Positions 1-11,703 of a stretch of DNA of 64,000 bases are shown one piece after another. How positions within the stretch are numbered: position 1 is the stretch's first letter; every line of letters starts with the position of its first letter. The notes beneath the pieces are model-generated. The model made no database searches. It saw only the letters and a program-made list of their open reading frames with translations, and was not told the origin of the DNA. Location: the NCBI GenBank assembly GCA_024196135.1, contig JAMQCK010000041.1, forward strand, positions 62,001 to 126,000. The letters run 5' to 3'. This DNA comes from Pleurotus ostreatus/Saccharomyces cerevisiae fusant (Eukaryota; Opisthokonta). A program made the translations under genes and the position numbers.

Positions 1-3
1 TAT

Positions 4-429
4 CTAAAGTACAGCCAGGATATGATTATTATACTGACGAACGAGTAAGAAGTGGATTCTATTGCGCCTTTGCGCTGCTTGACGAGTGAGACGAGCTCGG
101 GCACTTCTTAAAACCTGCGCGTACGCCAGGTGGCGAAGGGTAGTTTGCCAAGATCGTCGCATCGGGATCATGGACCAGGGCAACACACGGTCACCCTTGA
201 TCCCGATGTCCTCGGCGAACATGTTCGAAGCAAGGGTGGGCCCAGTCAGGTCGCGTCGTTCGCCTTTGAGGCTTTTGATTGGTAGCTTGTGAGTGTGGAG
301 GGAGGATCGGGGGCGCAGGAGAACTCGTGGCCCGATGCGAAGGGTCCGAGGTGCTGATCCCTGGTGGTCGTCTTGGGTCTCGGGTGGCTTCCAAGCACTG
401 GCGGGGGGCTCAGAGTACTCGGAAAGCAT
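4..429 (-). CDS. Weak hypothetical ORF at left edge
   Basis: An open frame of about 141 codons begins at an ATG at 429 and ends at a stop touching the left edge. The product is basic, with many Arg residues in its last 50 codons and no motif I recognise. No intron or paralog in the window supports it. It could be a chance frame in GC-rich DNA. I list it only because it is the longest frame in the first 0.9 kb. Confidence 0.2.
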   Translation of the reverse strand: MLSEYSEPPASAWKPPETQDDHQGSAPRTLRIGPRVLLRPRSSLHTHKLPIKSLKGERRDLTGPTLASNMFAEDIGIKGDRVLPWSMIPMRRSWQTTLRHLAYAQVLRSARARLTRQAAQRRNRIHFLLVRQYNNHILAVL

Positions 430-450
430 CCGAGGTCTTTCCGAGCACAC

Positions 451-883
451 GGTCGTGGGCTGAGTAGCCCGAGGAGTCCGAGATGGACCAATAACTCAAG
501 GAAAGCAGAAAAGAAAGGCTTCAAGACCATTGAAAAAAGATGCAGCCTATGTATCAGTCCCAAAAATGCATAGAGAGACAGAAATCCAGTCGGAGCTCTT
601 TCTAGGTGCTGGTATGCCTCCGAAAAGGCACGAACAATGTTACTCAAGTCGTTCAAGAAAGAGTTGAACTTGCGTGACAGGGGTGACCATTTGTCACACA
701 TCTCCCTTTCCTCCGACCTCAACGTCATCCATACCCCAGGCTCTCTCGAAACGAACCTCTTTGACTGGCTACATCTGGTTCCCACTGTTTGTCGATGGCG
801 ATGGCTCTTATACAGCTCCGCGATGGCCAGTTTTACCCCTGGCATCCGCTTTCATCCCCTCGAGCAACTGCCTATCATCTATC
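451..883. other. Upstream region of the first Zn2Cys6 gene
   Basis: No gene is supported here. Short blocks match the region upstream of the second Zn2Cys6 gene: both carry a pyrimidine-rich stretch with CTCCGACCTC/CTCCGCCCTC, then CCCACTGTTTG about 100 nt before the start codon. The promoter therefore seems to have been duplicated with the gene. Just left of this stretch, around 345-366, a short match to 3642-3664 (core CCGAGGTGCTGATC) may be a trace of the same duplication. Confidence 0.5.
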
Positions 884-3530
884 ATGACCGACGCACCCTC
901 GACGTCCGACCGCGAGCCGTCTTCTCATTCTACAATCAATCATCCTCTCAACTCTACTTTTTCTAAGACTCCTTCCCCGGCGCTCAAACCAACCGAGGAC
1001 GCCTCTGCTGCGAAGAGGAAAAAGCTGCCCGCATGCGATTACTGCAAGGCGCGTCGAGTTATCTGCCATCCTCAGCCAAACGGCAAGCCTTGTCCAAGAT
1101 GCGAAGAGAAGGAGGTTAAGTCAGTCTCCGTCATCTTCGGAGCACGCGATCTCGCCGAGACTGACTGCACTTCAGCTGCACCACGACGCCTACCGTCCGA
1201 CGCAGGCGGAGGACGCGCAAGGAAATTGAGGAGGCGAGAGCACGAGAACGAGACGCTCAAGCTCGTGTGCTACGCACGGAGTCATCGCCGTCCAGTGTGC
1301 CTATTGACGGAACACGACCAAGCTGTCCTGCCGTTACCATCGTGACGCCAACTCCGACCCTATCGAGCTTCACGGTTCATTCCATCCTCTCCTGGCGGGA
1401 TGCCAATCCGCTCCAAGGTCCGCTCGTCACAGAACTGATCAAGCGTATGTTTTCCGGCTTCTGTCTTTTTCGCATGTGCTGATACTGTGAAGTCTTCCCT
1501 ACGGTCCCGCAGTCCCTGCTTTTCAACATCCCGTACCGCCGCCTCTGCTCCAAGCTCGAGGAGTGCGGGTGGGATCTGGCGCTGCCAGACGCTCCAGCGC
1601 GCTTCCTCGCGTCTTGTATAATCGCTCTGACCGCGCGCATCTCCACGCATCCCATGCTCATCGGCACGGATGTGTCCGATCCTCGCGTTCTTCGGTTTCT
1701 CGCCTCTGGGAACTTGGTGGTCACGCCAGGATTGGACCTACGCGGGCTCGGTCGCGCACGAGATGCTCAGTGTAAGCGCCTGTACGACGAAGCGTGTCGT
1801 CTGGCGACCGATACGGGAGTATCGATGTTGCCGACAGAGGAGAGCGCGGCGGGGTACTACATTCTCGATTTCCTCGAGTCTTGTAGGTCGGCTTGACTTC
1901 TTCTACGATTTTTGCTTATAGATCATCGTCAGCTACCAATTCATATGACTGCTCGTTGACCTGGACGGCTTTGATGATGTGGCACATACAGATTGTCGCC
2001 GAATCCGACGAACACAACGACCTGTTCAGTCCCAACTATCGGCGCCTGCATTGGCCGATCCAGCTGGTGAGATATCTTCTTCGCCTGGCATCGGATCCCA
2101 TTGACACCGTTTTGTATCCAGTTGAACTGCGCTCTCATATGTCTGTGCTTCGGTCGTTCTATCCCTTTGCAAGTCTAGCATACTGGACGGAGGTATCATG
2201 GCTCACGACTCTCCAGTACTGAACATGACGAGCGCCTTATATGTGGACCGGCTCCCGACGACTTAGAAACCGCGACAATTGCCCTTTCCCATGGACCAAT
2301 CACCCTTCAAGCCATCGGGGAGTTCATATACCCTTGTACGTATGCGATGTCACCTTTTTTCCACTTTAGTGCCCTGACGCCTTCGTCAGACTTGAGTCAC
2401 GCCATCCGCCTCGCGCGCGAAAGCTCTGAGAGCCTGGTTGGACGTGAGTGACTCAACCTACTGTTCCCACCGTCGCCCACTCACTCCCACCTTCAGCCTA
2501 TGCCCGACGCTTCCCACTGAACGAGGCCGCCCTCGTCGCCCACGTCTCCGCTGTTGAATGCCTGCAAAGGGCTTGCGACCTTCTTCACGACTGCGTCGAG
2601 GCCATCATACCCCGCGCCAAACGCGGCTGGGTCCCAGCCGCGCTGGCGAACGGCCTCTTCGTCACCTCTGTTGCTGTGCCGAGTATCCTCGTACCGCTTC
2701 ATAAAGAGCTCAAGCGTCGGCTTGCAGAGGGGTCGATTCCGACTCTGCAGACGGGTGTTGACGGTGAGGGTGACGAGCATGTTCATGGTGGCGGGCAATA
2801 CGCGTCGGACGCAGCGAAACGCATTGGCGCGCTGCACTGGAAGGTGCGCTCCCTGGCGCTGAATGGGGTAGCGCAGGTCACGGAGCGCACGCGCGACCTG
2901 CCGAGCATCACGTACATGACGCACCTGCAGTGCTCGCGCTGGATCTCGTGGATCGAGCTCGCCGCGGAGGAGTGCGAGCCGATGGACATGACGCCGTTGG
3001 AGAGGTATAAGATGCTTGATAGGTGGGCTTTCCTTTTTACCAGTCTCATACACGATGGGCTGGGGGTGCTGAGATGCGAGTGCTAACACCGTTGGTATAG
3101 GATCGTCACGATTATGCGGATCGACGGGTTTGCGTGGGTGGAGCGCTTCGGGACGGTCGCCTACATCAAGGAGGCGATGGCACGTCTTGAGGGACAGCAA
3201 CAGCTCGCTTTGCATCGCAAGCATCCTGGGATCTCGAGTACCTGGCCCAGTAACCTAGGCAAGGCGCGCAACGGGGCGTCGTACGAGCGCGGCTATGCGA
3301 CGTTCGGAGGCTCTCGCGCTCAGAGCACCGTATACGAGGGTGGTTCTGCAGGCAGCTCTACCGCGCGCAATCACCTCTTTGGATCCAGCGCGAGTCTCTC
3401 GCCAGACTTCTCTGAGGTGACCAGCATGGGAGAGATGCTGGATTCGGAGAGCCAGATGCTCGAGCAAGCGCGGCTTCAGCCTAGTCTACCATTGACATAC
3501 TTTAGAAACACATCTCAATCCATATCTTGA
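884..3530 (+). CDS. Zn2Cys6 fungal transcription factor, tandem copy 1
   Basis: Model of nine exons: 884-1119, 1176-1444, 1493-1882, 1933-2066, 2122-2168, 2217-2335, 2390-2443, 2497-3022, 3101-3530, giving 734 aa. The N-terminus carries a binuclear zinc cluster with Cys at 51, 54, 61, 70, 73 and 80 (CX2C-X6-C-X8-C-X2-C-X6-C). The last Cys lies in exon 2, so the first intron splits the cluster. A basic stretch follows (RRRRTRKEIEEARAR), then a long mostly helical region typical of a fungal regulatory domain. Exons 3-7 have exactly the same length as in the neighbouring paralog at 4179-6729. Intron 5 uses a GC donor (GCAAGT) where the paralog has GT. Exon 8 uses an acceptor 27 nt upstream because the paralog's AG site is mutated here. 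It is a nuclear DNA-binding regulator; its targets are unknown. The start is the first ATG in frame with the cluster. Confidence 0.88.
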
Positions 3531-4178
3531 CATGCTGCGCATGCTCACTGCAAATACGCGGGGACCTTCGTGGTACTACGAGTCAAGGCGATCCACCCTC
3601 GCTGTCGGCGAAGCAGGTAGGCACGTGGCGGACCGCGACGGGCCCGAGGTGCTGATCACGGCGATCATCGTGGGACCTCAGTTGCGGTGGAGAATGCAAA
3701 TAAATTGCTTCTATAGCATATACCAAAGGACACTATACATGAGGCAGATTCAACCGCAACCGAAATCGCGAGAAGTAATCAGAGGTTGAAGTGTCTAGGC
3801 TTACTAGACTCGGAAGGATCGTTGGGATGACTCAATACAGGTCATCCAAAAGATTGAACAAGGTCTCGGTGCCATACGAGCTCAATGTCGTCGGCTGTAG
3901 TTAAGTGCTTCCACAACAACGACCACGGTTGAACTTTTGTGACAGATGTGACGGTCAGTCACGTTCGTTCCTTTTCTCCGCCCTCGACGTGATTGAAACA
4001 CAGGTGCTTGAGCCATATCCTGTGTTTCTCCCCCTGTGTCTCTAAAGTCAGACTTCATCATCTGACTTGTTCTATCCCCACTGTTTGATATGACAATGGT
4101 TCTTATGCGATCTCACTGCGACCCATCTTGAACCCGACGCTCTCAGCTGCCGTCCCCAACATCTTCCCTTCTGCAGTC
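3531..4178. other. Spacer between tandem Zn2Cys6 genes
   Basis: Holds the 3' flank of copy 1 and the promoter of copy 2. The block at about 3945-4090 resembles the upstream region of copy 1 in content and order. No ORF with family support and no clear TATA box were seen. Confidence 0.5.
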
Positions 4179-6729
4179 ATGAGCGACACACCCCCTACTC
4201 TGCAGTCTCCCGCCGACTTTGACTCGAGCTCATCTCCCTCTAATACTTCCGATATGGCGCGGAGCACCTCAAAAAACGCTGCTCAAGCGGCGGCGACCGT
4301 GAGGAAGAGGAAGAAGCCGCCGGCATGCGACTACTGCAAGGCGCGCCGTGTAATATGTCACCCACAGCCAGACGGCAAGCCCTGTCCCAGATGCATAGAG
4401 AAGGAGGTCGAGTAAGTCCGCTCTTTTACAACTACGACAGAGTGACATGGATACTCATGGGGCTTCAGATGCACGACGACGCCGACCGTACGACGCAGGC
4501 GAAGGACCCGCGAGGAAATCGAAGCAGAGAAAGCTGCCTCCCTGGCGGCCGCCTCGACTTCAATACACTTCGCCAACTCGTCGCGCCCGGAAGGAATGGG
4601 CGGTTGTGGCAGTGCCTCTACATCTTCGGCGGCGTCATCGCCTTCAGCTCTTCTCTCTTGGGGAGATGCCCACCCAATTCCTATGCCTCTAATTGAGGAG
4701 TTGGTCAAACGTACGTGCTACAAGTCTCTTACGCGTCGCGGACGAGAAAACTGACCGTCTTTAAGTCTTTCCTATGGTTCCCCAGTCGCTTCTATTCGTC
4801 GGCCCGTACCGACGGTTATGCGGCACGCTCGAGGCTTACGAGTGGGATCTTTCGCGGCTGGACGCCCATGGGCGCGTACTTGCGTACTGCGTCATGGCTG
4901 TGACCGCGCGCATTTCCACGCATCCTATGCTCATCGGCGCAGATGTAACCGACGCGCGAATCTTGCAGTTTCTCTCCTCTGGGAATCTGTACATCACTCC
5001 AGGCTTGGATCTGCGAGAGCTTGGGCGCAATCGAAATGCTTTTTGCAGGCGCCTGTACGACGAGGCATGTAAACTCGCGTTCAGCACGGGTGTGTCTGTT
5101 ATCTCCTCGGAGGAGACCGCAGCATCGTGCTACCTTCTCGACTTCCTCGAGTCTTGTGCGTACACTTCCTTCATTCTGGACCCTGCTGACCGTATCGAAA
5201 CAGCGACCATGTCGGATCCATGTCCATTGACCTGGACGACTATGATGATCACGCACATACGGACGCTATCCGAGTCAGAGGACCATAGCGCACTCTTCAC
5301 GCCCGTTTTTCGGCGCTTGCATTGGCCGATACATCTCGTGAGATTTTTCTCTGTCCGTGTATTATTTCCCGCCAGACTTACGTTACGCTCAGATGAACTG
5401 CGCTTTCCTGTCCCTGAGCGCTGGCCGTTCGATTCCCTTGTGAGTTACTGTCACACCGCAGGGATATGGCTGATATCTCCTAGCTCCGAGCACGACGAGC
5501 GCCTCATTTGCGGGCCAGCCCCCCTCGACATCAAAAGCGCGACCTTCAACCTAACAAATCAGCCAGTCACCGTCCAAACCATTGGCGAATTTATATATCC
5601 TTGTATGTCTTGGCTCGCTTCCTCAAATACTTGCAGACTGAGCCACTTTTTCAGTCTTGACCCACGTCATTCACCTAGCTCGTCAAAGTTCCGAGAGACT
5701 TATCGGGCGTGAGTATTTTAGAACATGACTTCGCATTAGGAAGGCTGAAATGCATGACCAGCTCACGCGCGGCGCTTTCCATTAGACGAGGCCGTGCTTT
5801 TCAACTACATATCTGCCGTCGAAGCGCTCCAGCAGACTTGCAACATCCTTCATAACTGCATCGAGGCGGCCATACCCAAAGCCCAGCGTAGTTGGGTCAG
5901 ACCCGCGTTGGCGAATGGGTTATTCGTCACTGGACTCGCGGTGCCTAGCCTGCTGATACCGCTTCACCAGGACCTGAAGCGACGTCTTTCCGAGGGGTCG
6001 ATTGAAGTGTATCAGAGTGACCCTAATGGCGCAGGAGGACGCTGTCCGGATACCGCGAGCCAGGCTCGCGAGCGCATCGGCTCGCTGCACCGCAAGGTGC
6101 GGGTCATGGCGCTGCAGGCGCTGTCTCAGGCGATGGAGCGGACGCAGGACCTGCCGGGTATCACCTACATGACGCACTTGCAGTGCTCCCGCTGGGCGGC
6201 GTGGATCAAGCTGACCGTCGACGAGTGCGATCCAACGGATATATCGCCGCTGGAGAGGTATAAGATGCTCGAGAGGTGCGCTTTACGAGTGGATGTTCGA
6301 ATACGAGAGGCTGATAATGAATGCCGTAGAATGGCCACCATCATCAAGCTCGATGGGTTCGCATGGGTGGACCGGTCGGGAGCGCTTTCGCCTGTGCAGG
6401 CGAGGATGGACGATCTGCATGCCCAACAGCAACTCGTACTGAGTCGCGTGCATCTGGGTGTTCCAAGTCCCTGGCCAGGCAGCCTTCGAATAGCACAAGA
6501 TGAGGACAATCCTGGTCGCGGCGACATGAGCAACAACGGCTCGCGAATGCCTAGCGAGTACGCGGTCCGCGAGGAAGCGCCAGACTTGCTCGGGCAATTT
6601 CGCTTGAACACGGGTGACGCTCTCGACTTCCTCTCGACGGCCAACGTGGGAGGGGCCCCGGGAGATGCTCACATGCTTGACCGAGCTTTCGTCCAATCTA
6701 GCTTACCTTTTGACTTCGTCCCTCCGTAA
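4179..6729 (+). CDS. Zn2Cys6 fungal transcription factor, tandem copy 2
   Basis: Nine exons: 4179-4411, 4469-4710, 4766-5155, 5204-5337, 5393-5439, 5484-5602, 5655-5708, 5786-6275, 6330-6729, giving 702 aa. Zinc cluster Cys are at 50, 53, 60, 69, 72 and 79, with the same ACDYCKARRVICHPQP core as copy 1. It is clearly homologous to copy 1 along its whole length, most strongly in the cluster and in exons 3, 4 and 8 (for example LPGITYMTHLQCSRW against LPSITYMTHLQCSRW). The Ser/Pro-rich linker and the last exon are the most diverged parts. All introns are GT-AG. Intron 8 (54 nt) has no in-frame stop and could be retained. It is a nuclear transcription factor whose regulon cannot be read from the sequence. 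Confidence 0.9.
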
Positions 6730-7155
6730 ATTCTATCGCACTATAGAGATTGACTTATCGGCCTCGACAATCACTTTTCCTGCCACCGCGCGCATCATCG
6801 CCGCTTCTCAGGTTCTCTTCCCCTCCTCTTCGCGCGAACCAAGGCCTTCGAGTTTTATGGCGCCAACAAGGCCTTTGCCACCGCGACGTGCCGACGCATG
6901 GGTATATAACCGGCAACCGTTACACAAAGCCTTTGTTGCCACATGGTGACCCTTTGTGACGCACGACATGGACCTGCGCCAGGCGAACAAGACGAACCAT
7001 TGTTCTCGGCTGCGCTATGTCGTCGTTGATGTTGACCTTCAGACTCCGATGTTTATGACCAGCGGGTACATATAAAAGAGCGTGGGTGGGCCCGTGTCGC
7101 CGTCGCCTTGAACTTTCACTTGCCCCTGCTTACAGTGCCACCCTATCTGCCGGTC
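6730..7155. other. Intergenic region and promoter of the repeat protein
   Basis: No gene supported. Contains a TATA box near its end (see 7071-7078). Confidence 0.5.
7071..7078 (+). promoter_or_regulatory. TATA box
   Basis: TATAAAAG lies 85 nt before the ATG at 7156, a usual distance for a fungal core promoter with a short leader. Confidence 0.6.
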
Positions 7156-7815
7156 ATGTCGAGGTGAGAGCACTGCTGATTCTATTCAACGCTGTTCGCT
7201 CAAACTACACTCCAGCCCGTCCGAGCCATCCGATATGCCACCGGAGCCCAAGCCCGTCAGAACGCACAGCATCAGGCGCAAGCCGGTGCCACGCTTTGAT
7301 CAAGTTGCAGCCGTGCCAGGTACGCCACTCAATTTCCCGTACTGGAGTTCCCCTCGCTCATACTAGTTCATCAGAAACGATTGACATGCTGAGAAGGGCC
7401 GTTGAGACCTGCTACTGCCCTCCTTGCATCGAACGGACCGCCGAGTACGAGTATCAGGATATGCTTGCCACACGGAAGGCTGCTGGGTTACTAGATCCGG
7501 TGAAGGTCGAACCCGATGACCCTTCTCGACCGAAGCCTGTCCGCACGAACAGTATCCGACGCAAGCCCGTGCCGAAATGGGATCCTGCTGATTTCGAGAG
7601 TGCGCTCGTCTTCCTCGAGGCAAATAACCTCTACTGACTCGTCCCTGAAAGACACGCCGGCGCCCAAGTCAGAGCCACCTCCCAACATCGAGGAGATTCG
7701 TGCTACCTGCGAATGCCGGCCTTGCATCAGGTGGAGGATCGATCGCGCTGTGGAAGCTGAGATGGCAAGCTACAAAGCCGCTGAAGAGGATTCCCAGAAC
7801 GTCGTTTCTGAGTAG
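7156..7815 (+). CDS. Small protein with two internal KPVRT/CxCxPC repeats
   Basis: Exons 7156-7163, 7216-7319 and 7375 onward. Read without a further intron, exon 3 stops at 7637 (124 aa). The next frame to the stop at 7815 repeats the same domain, so I favour one more intron, with donor near 7610 or 7621 and acceptor near 7668; its exact ends are not settled. The protein has two tandem units. Each begins with KPVRTxSIRRKPVP followed by xxD, then after a variable linker carries a Cys motif (CYCPPCIER in unit 1, CECRPCIRW in unit 2) followed by an acidic helix. An intron falls at the matching place in both units, which fits duplication of a whole exon-intron block. I do not recognise the family. 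The CxC-x2-C pattern might bind metal; that is inference. Confidence 0.65.
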
Positions 7816-8080
7816 CGTTCAGCATCTTCTTTCAGTTGACGATGTGGTCAAAAGATTTCCTGTCTCCTTCGCAAAGGTGTCTTATCTCTGTGATATAGCT
7901 TGGTTTAATCTACGACGCGTTTGATCATTCCTCAACCCGTTACACGAGGACAGTTTTGCTACGAGATTACACTTCTCAACTGATGGAAGGACTATGCACA
8001 TCCAGGAAAAACTCTACTACACAGCGAACACCGAAGCTACAACAAGGTCACCCTCTTCCGCCGTTCCCGACTCTAGGAAG

Positions 8081-9920
8081 TCATTCGTTAATCTGCGGCT
8101 CTACGTAGCGTCCGCGGAGACGGGGAGCAGCCCGGCGACCTGGGTTCCGTCTGCGACCGTTGTCAGGTAGGTCTCCCAGTGCACGACGGCGCTTCTGAGC
8201 TGGCTGGGCGAAGTCCACTGCGAGCAAGGCATGAGATACAGGTCTTCATATCAAGCCAATTGATTGAGGTAAGCTCACCTATCTCGACGTCGGAGTCGGA
8301 GCCGCATACGTCCATTGCCATATCATCCTTCGGGGTCCAGCCCTGCACGTTGTCTTAGCCGTTGGATGTAGAACGAGGGAGAAGTACTCACATGCGGATC
8401 CGCCTTGGAGGAAGAGGCGACGGGTAAGTGATTCTCCTTGCCAGATGGACGCTGAAGGCGGCTCCGCTTGTCAAAAGCCGTACCAAACTGCGTCGACTTC
8501 CAGATCTCCTCTAGTTGAGGGTCGATTGGAATCTGCGCGCTCGCAGCCTGGGCACCCACGATGCCAGCCTGCGACGCCGCCGACGGCCCATCGATGTCGG
8601 GCGCGGTCACGCTTTCTTTGCGCTCGGACAGAGCCTGCATGGCGTCAGTACAACCCGAGAGACAGCACACCGGGTCATGATGACTTAACGCACCTCATGC
8701 AGCCTACCCAGACTCTCCAGCAAGCCCAAGTAGGTCGGCTCGTCATCCCGCCCACTCCCCTTCAGGCCATCCAGATACGCCTCTAGCCCCCCGCGGATGC
8801 GCTTCTTCCTCGCCTCCAACGCCCCCTCTCGCATTCGCAACATCTCCCTATACGCGCTATCCAAATCCGCCTCCTCCTCGTTGAAGAACGTCATCCCGTG
8901 CTTCAGCTCCCGCTGCACAAACATGAGTCTGCGCGCATTGATAGCCTCCCGATACGCTCTCTCCAAATCCTCCCGCTCCTTGTGCTCCACATCGTCCTCC
9001 TTCTTCAGCACCTCCTCGTCTTCTGCGATCCTCTTCAGCAGCTGCTGGCGGAGCGGTCCGCCGAGAAACGCGTTGACCAAGCCTTCAATCTGGGGCGGTA
9101 GCCGACAATGTGGGTGCGCAACGAACTCATCTGCGACGCTGATGATTTCCTTCCGCTTCTCGACGGCATCGCGCAGCTTCTTCTGCCGTCGCTCGTGCGC
9201 GGCGCGGATGACGACGAGGTTGTTGCTGTGCGTGGCGGCAAGCGGCGCTTCTCGGGCTTCGTAGGTCTGGTTCATGCGGTGGACAAAGTTTTGGCGGCGG
9301 TCGGCGCGCTCGCGAGCGTAGCTGGCCTTGGCGGCGTCGCAGGCGGTCTGTTCGCGCTTGAGCTCGTCGCATAGGGCGTCAGCCCTGCGTTGAGCTTGCT
9401 GCCAGTCGGCGGGAAGCGAGTCATCTGTGTTGCCAGAGAAGAAGGAAGGGCGAGGGAAGGAACGAGAGGCAGATGCTTGAGCGGCGGAGCGATGAGAATT
9501 TGAGGCGAAACTGTCGACGCCCGAGACGTTGAAGGTAGTCCGGTCGTTGGAGTAGCTGCGTTCAGTGGTTAGATCATGATTGTGAAGAAACTCAAGGAGC
9601 ACGCACTTCTGGTATACGGATGAGGGATCGGGTTTCCGCAAGGCATCTCCCGCGGGCCAGGAGTGGCACCGGTCTGGGTCAGCCTCCGGGTACATGGAAG
9701 CGTACGCAGAGTCATGATCGTTCGATGAAATGACTGAGCATGAGACGCTGACGGAAAGCAAACTCAGAGAGAGTGAGTCGCCTAAGTAGGAAGACTCATT
9801 TGAAGAGAAGGACGAATCGCAGAGCGAGGGCGTGTTGCTGAGGATGCTTGCATCGTCTGCAGAGAAGGAGTCGTCGGGGAATGATGTGCGAGTGCCGCAA
9901 GCGTCAGTCGTAACCTCCAT
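8081..9920 (-). CDS. Coiled-coil protein, unknown function
   Basis: Five exons, read right to left: 9920-9607, 9555-8694, 8634-8392, 8342-8279, 8217-8081, in frame throughout and giving 539 aa. The first 150 residues are Ser/Asp-rich and low in complexity. Residues from about 155 to 390 are charged and strongly coiled-coil (repeated ERADRRQ, KKLRDAVEKRKE, EDEEVLKKEDD). The tail is basic (RRRNPGRRAAPRLRG), which could be a nuclear or nucleic-acid-binding tail. Intron 1 is 51 nt with no in-frame stop, so a naive ORF reads through it. No catalytic motif or signal peptide is visible and I cannot name a family. Confidence 0.8.
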
Positions 9921-9958
9921 TGACTGCTCTTGGTGGCAAAGGCGAGGGGTGCTGTCCT

Positions 9959-10570
9959 CTACACTGCGCGGGCTGTCCAGCCGTCAATACCCCGCCGGAC
10001 GGATCGGTCGAAGCGCTTACGCACCTTTCGGATCCATCTCTTTGCAGCGCAGTCATTTTGGATAATGGCGGGTTGATCAATGAGCTCAGAAAGTCGATGA
10101 AGTGCTCGCTGACCGAGGGAGACGTGGTAGCGGAGAGAGGTCAGCCGCGCGTGATGGCGGAAGCATTTATCCAAGGCGGAGGCAATGTTCTCATCGCCGA
10201 TCGCTAGTCGCAGGCCCCTCGTCAGAAAATATTCATTGGTGTGATATGCGCCTAACGAGGGCGAGAAATGGCATGCTGCGAGCGCGAGAAGGTAGATTTC
10301 GAAGGTCTCTTGCAATTTTCTTTGTTCTGTAGTCCGCGGACGTTCGACACCCCTGGGACAAACGAGTTCGTCGCTGGAGCATCTAGGATAGACCGCATGT
10401 GTTGGGCGAAGGGGATGTGTCGAGCACTTTGAGGTCCAATGGCATCGTATACCATGGCATGATGACGGAAAGAAGCAAACAGCCGAACGCCACAAACTCC
10501 TCGTTGCGGGAAGTCGGCAAATGCCGCTGGCCATAAAGTTCAACTTCGGACGAGAGCGAGTCCACCGAAT
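9959..10570 (-). pseudogene. Decayed companion ORF 'X', copy A
   Basis: About 190 nt after the stop of the C2H2 gene at 10757, the minus strand encodes EVELYGQRHLPTSR then NEEFVAFGCLLLSV. The reading frame then shifts by one base and continues as RHIPFAQHMRSILDAP. A further frame gives a 120-residue open stretch ending at 9959. Related peptides follow the C2H2 genes ending at 12812 and 14993, so this is a repeated element. The frame shifts suggest a dead copy. I do not know what the intact protein did. Confidence 0.5.
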
Positions 10571-10756
10571 AATCCGAATGATCTCATTATGCAGTATGCA
10601 GGATTACTACAAGGTAAAATAGAGCTATTACGAGCTTAACGAGACAGTAAAAAGAATACAATCAGCCAAAAATACATAGATTCAGGCTCATGAATGCCCA
10701 TGCTGTGAGAATGATAGTTTAGTACAGGACGATCAGTCTCTGTTGGTGCGCACCTC

Positions 10757-11703
10757 TTAACCGGTGATGGCATAGACGCCATGGTGACAGTGCTTCTGGT
10801 GACTGAGAAGGTAATGCCTTGTGTTGAACCTTTCACCACAGCTGTCTGGCCCGTCGCACACGTACTCGTACTGGTTTGCGTGGGTTCGGAGATGTTCTGT
10901 TCCCAGTAGATCGTGGTTAGCAAAAAGATGATTATAGATGCGTCTAGCGCGCAACTTGATCATGACAACTGACTTTTAAGGGACGACTTGCGGGTATACG
11001 TCTTCTCGCAAATGGGACAGAGATGGACGAGCTTGCAGTCCTGATCGCGTCCCGCGTCCGAAATCGCCTGTCGTGCGGACCTAACTTCTGTCTCTGACGG
11101 CTGGAAGACAGATGCAGCACTGGCAGCCGCACGACTGACATCCTCAGGTATAGTCGACACGGGTAGCGGCTGAGAGTACATCGCTAGCAGGATCGGCTCC
11201 TCAAGCCCTGCCACTGAGAATGGTCCGTACACGCAGGCTTCGTTCAAGTCGACGCCAGAGATGACTGCAGCCGTCAATTAGACCAATCAGTGAGAGAGTG
11301 AATTATATCACGCACCGTCTGGGTCGTTGACAGCTTGAACTGGACTCGGTGTTAGCAGTGTATGTGCAGCTCGACGCAATCACGCGTACCACCAGCGTGA
11401 ATAATGGCCTGAATAATGTCACCATCGGGATCAATCGGGGTGTCGGCGACCAGATCGCATAGCGCGCGCGAAGGCAATGCGATGTTCGACGAGAAATCGA
11501 AGTTCCAAGGCGACATGACTTGATCAAGGTATTCCGCCCGCATGTTTTCTGGCGTGCGCGGACGATCTTCGAGCATACACGCAGCGAGCTCGGCCAGAGT
11601 TACGCCCCGCAAGAAGAGTTGCGTTGCTGATGGGGAGTCAGAAAATGTCGAAAGGCAGGTCGAATATACACTCACATGAGTTGGACGCGGTGGAGGTGGG
11701 CAT
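10757..11703 (-). CDS. Two-finger C2H2 protein, family copy A
   Basis: Five exons: 11703-11676, 11626-11390, 11339-11316, 11264-10974, 10896-10757, giving 239 aa. Exon 1 encodes only nine codons and exon 3 only eight, a layout shared with copy B. The protein has an N-terminal block around RPRTPENMRAEYLDQVMSPW, a middle block starting GVDLNEACVYGPF, a variable linker, and two C-terminal zinc fingers. Finger 1 uses C179, C182, H195, H199; finger 2 uses C207, C213, H226, H231. An intron falls inside finger 1, just before its first His, in every family member. It is a probable nuclear DNA- or RNA-binding protein. The start is the ATG that keeps frame through the first intron; a longer ATG-led frame upstream does not. 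Confidence 0.8.

Noticed and set aside
2160..2220. Apparent frameshift in Zn2Cys6 copy 1 at exon 5
   Set aside because: Re-reading the bases shows a GC donor at the same phase as the paralog's GT donor, so the frame is intact.
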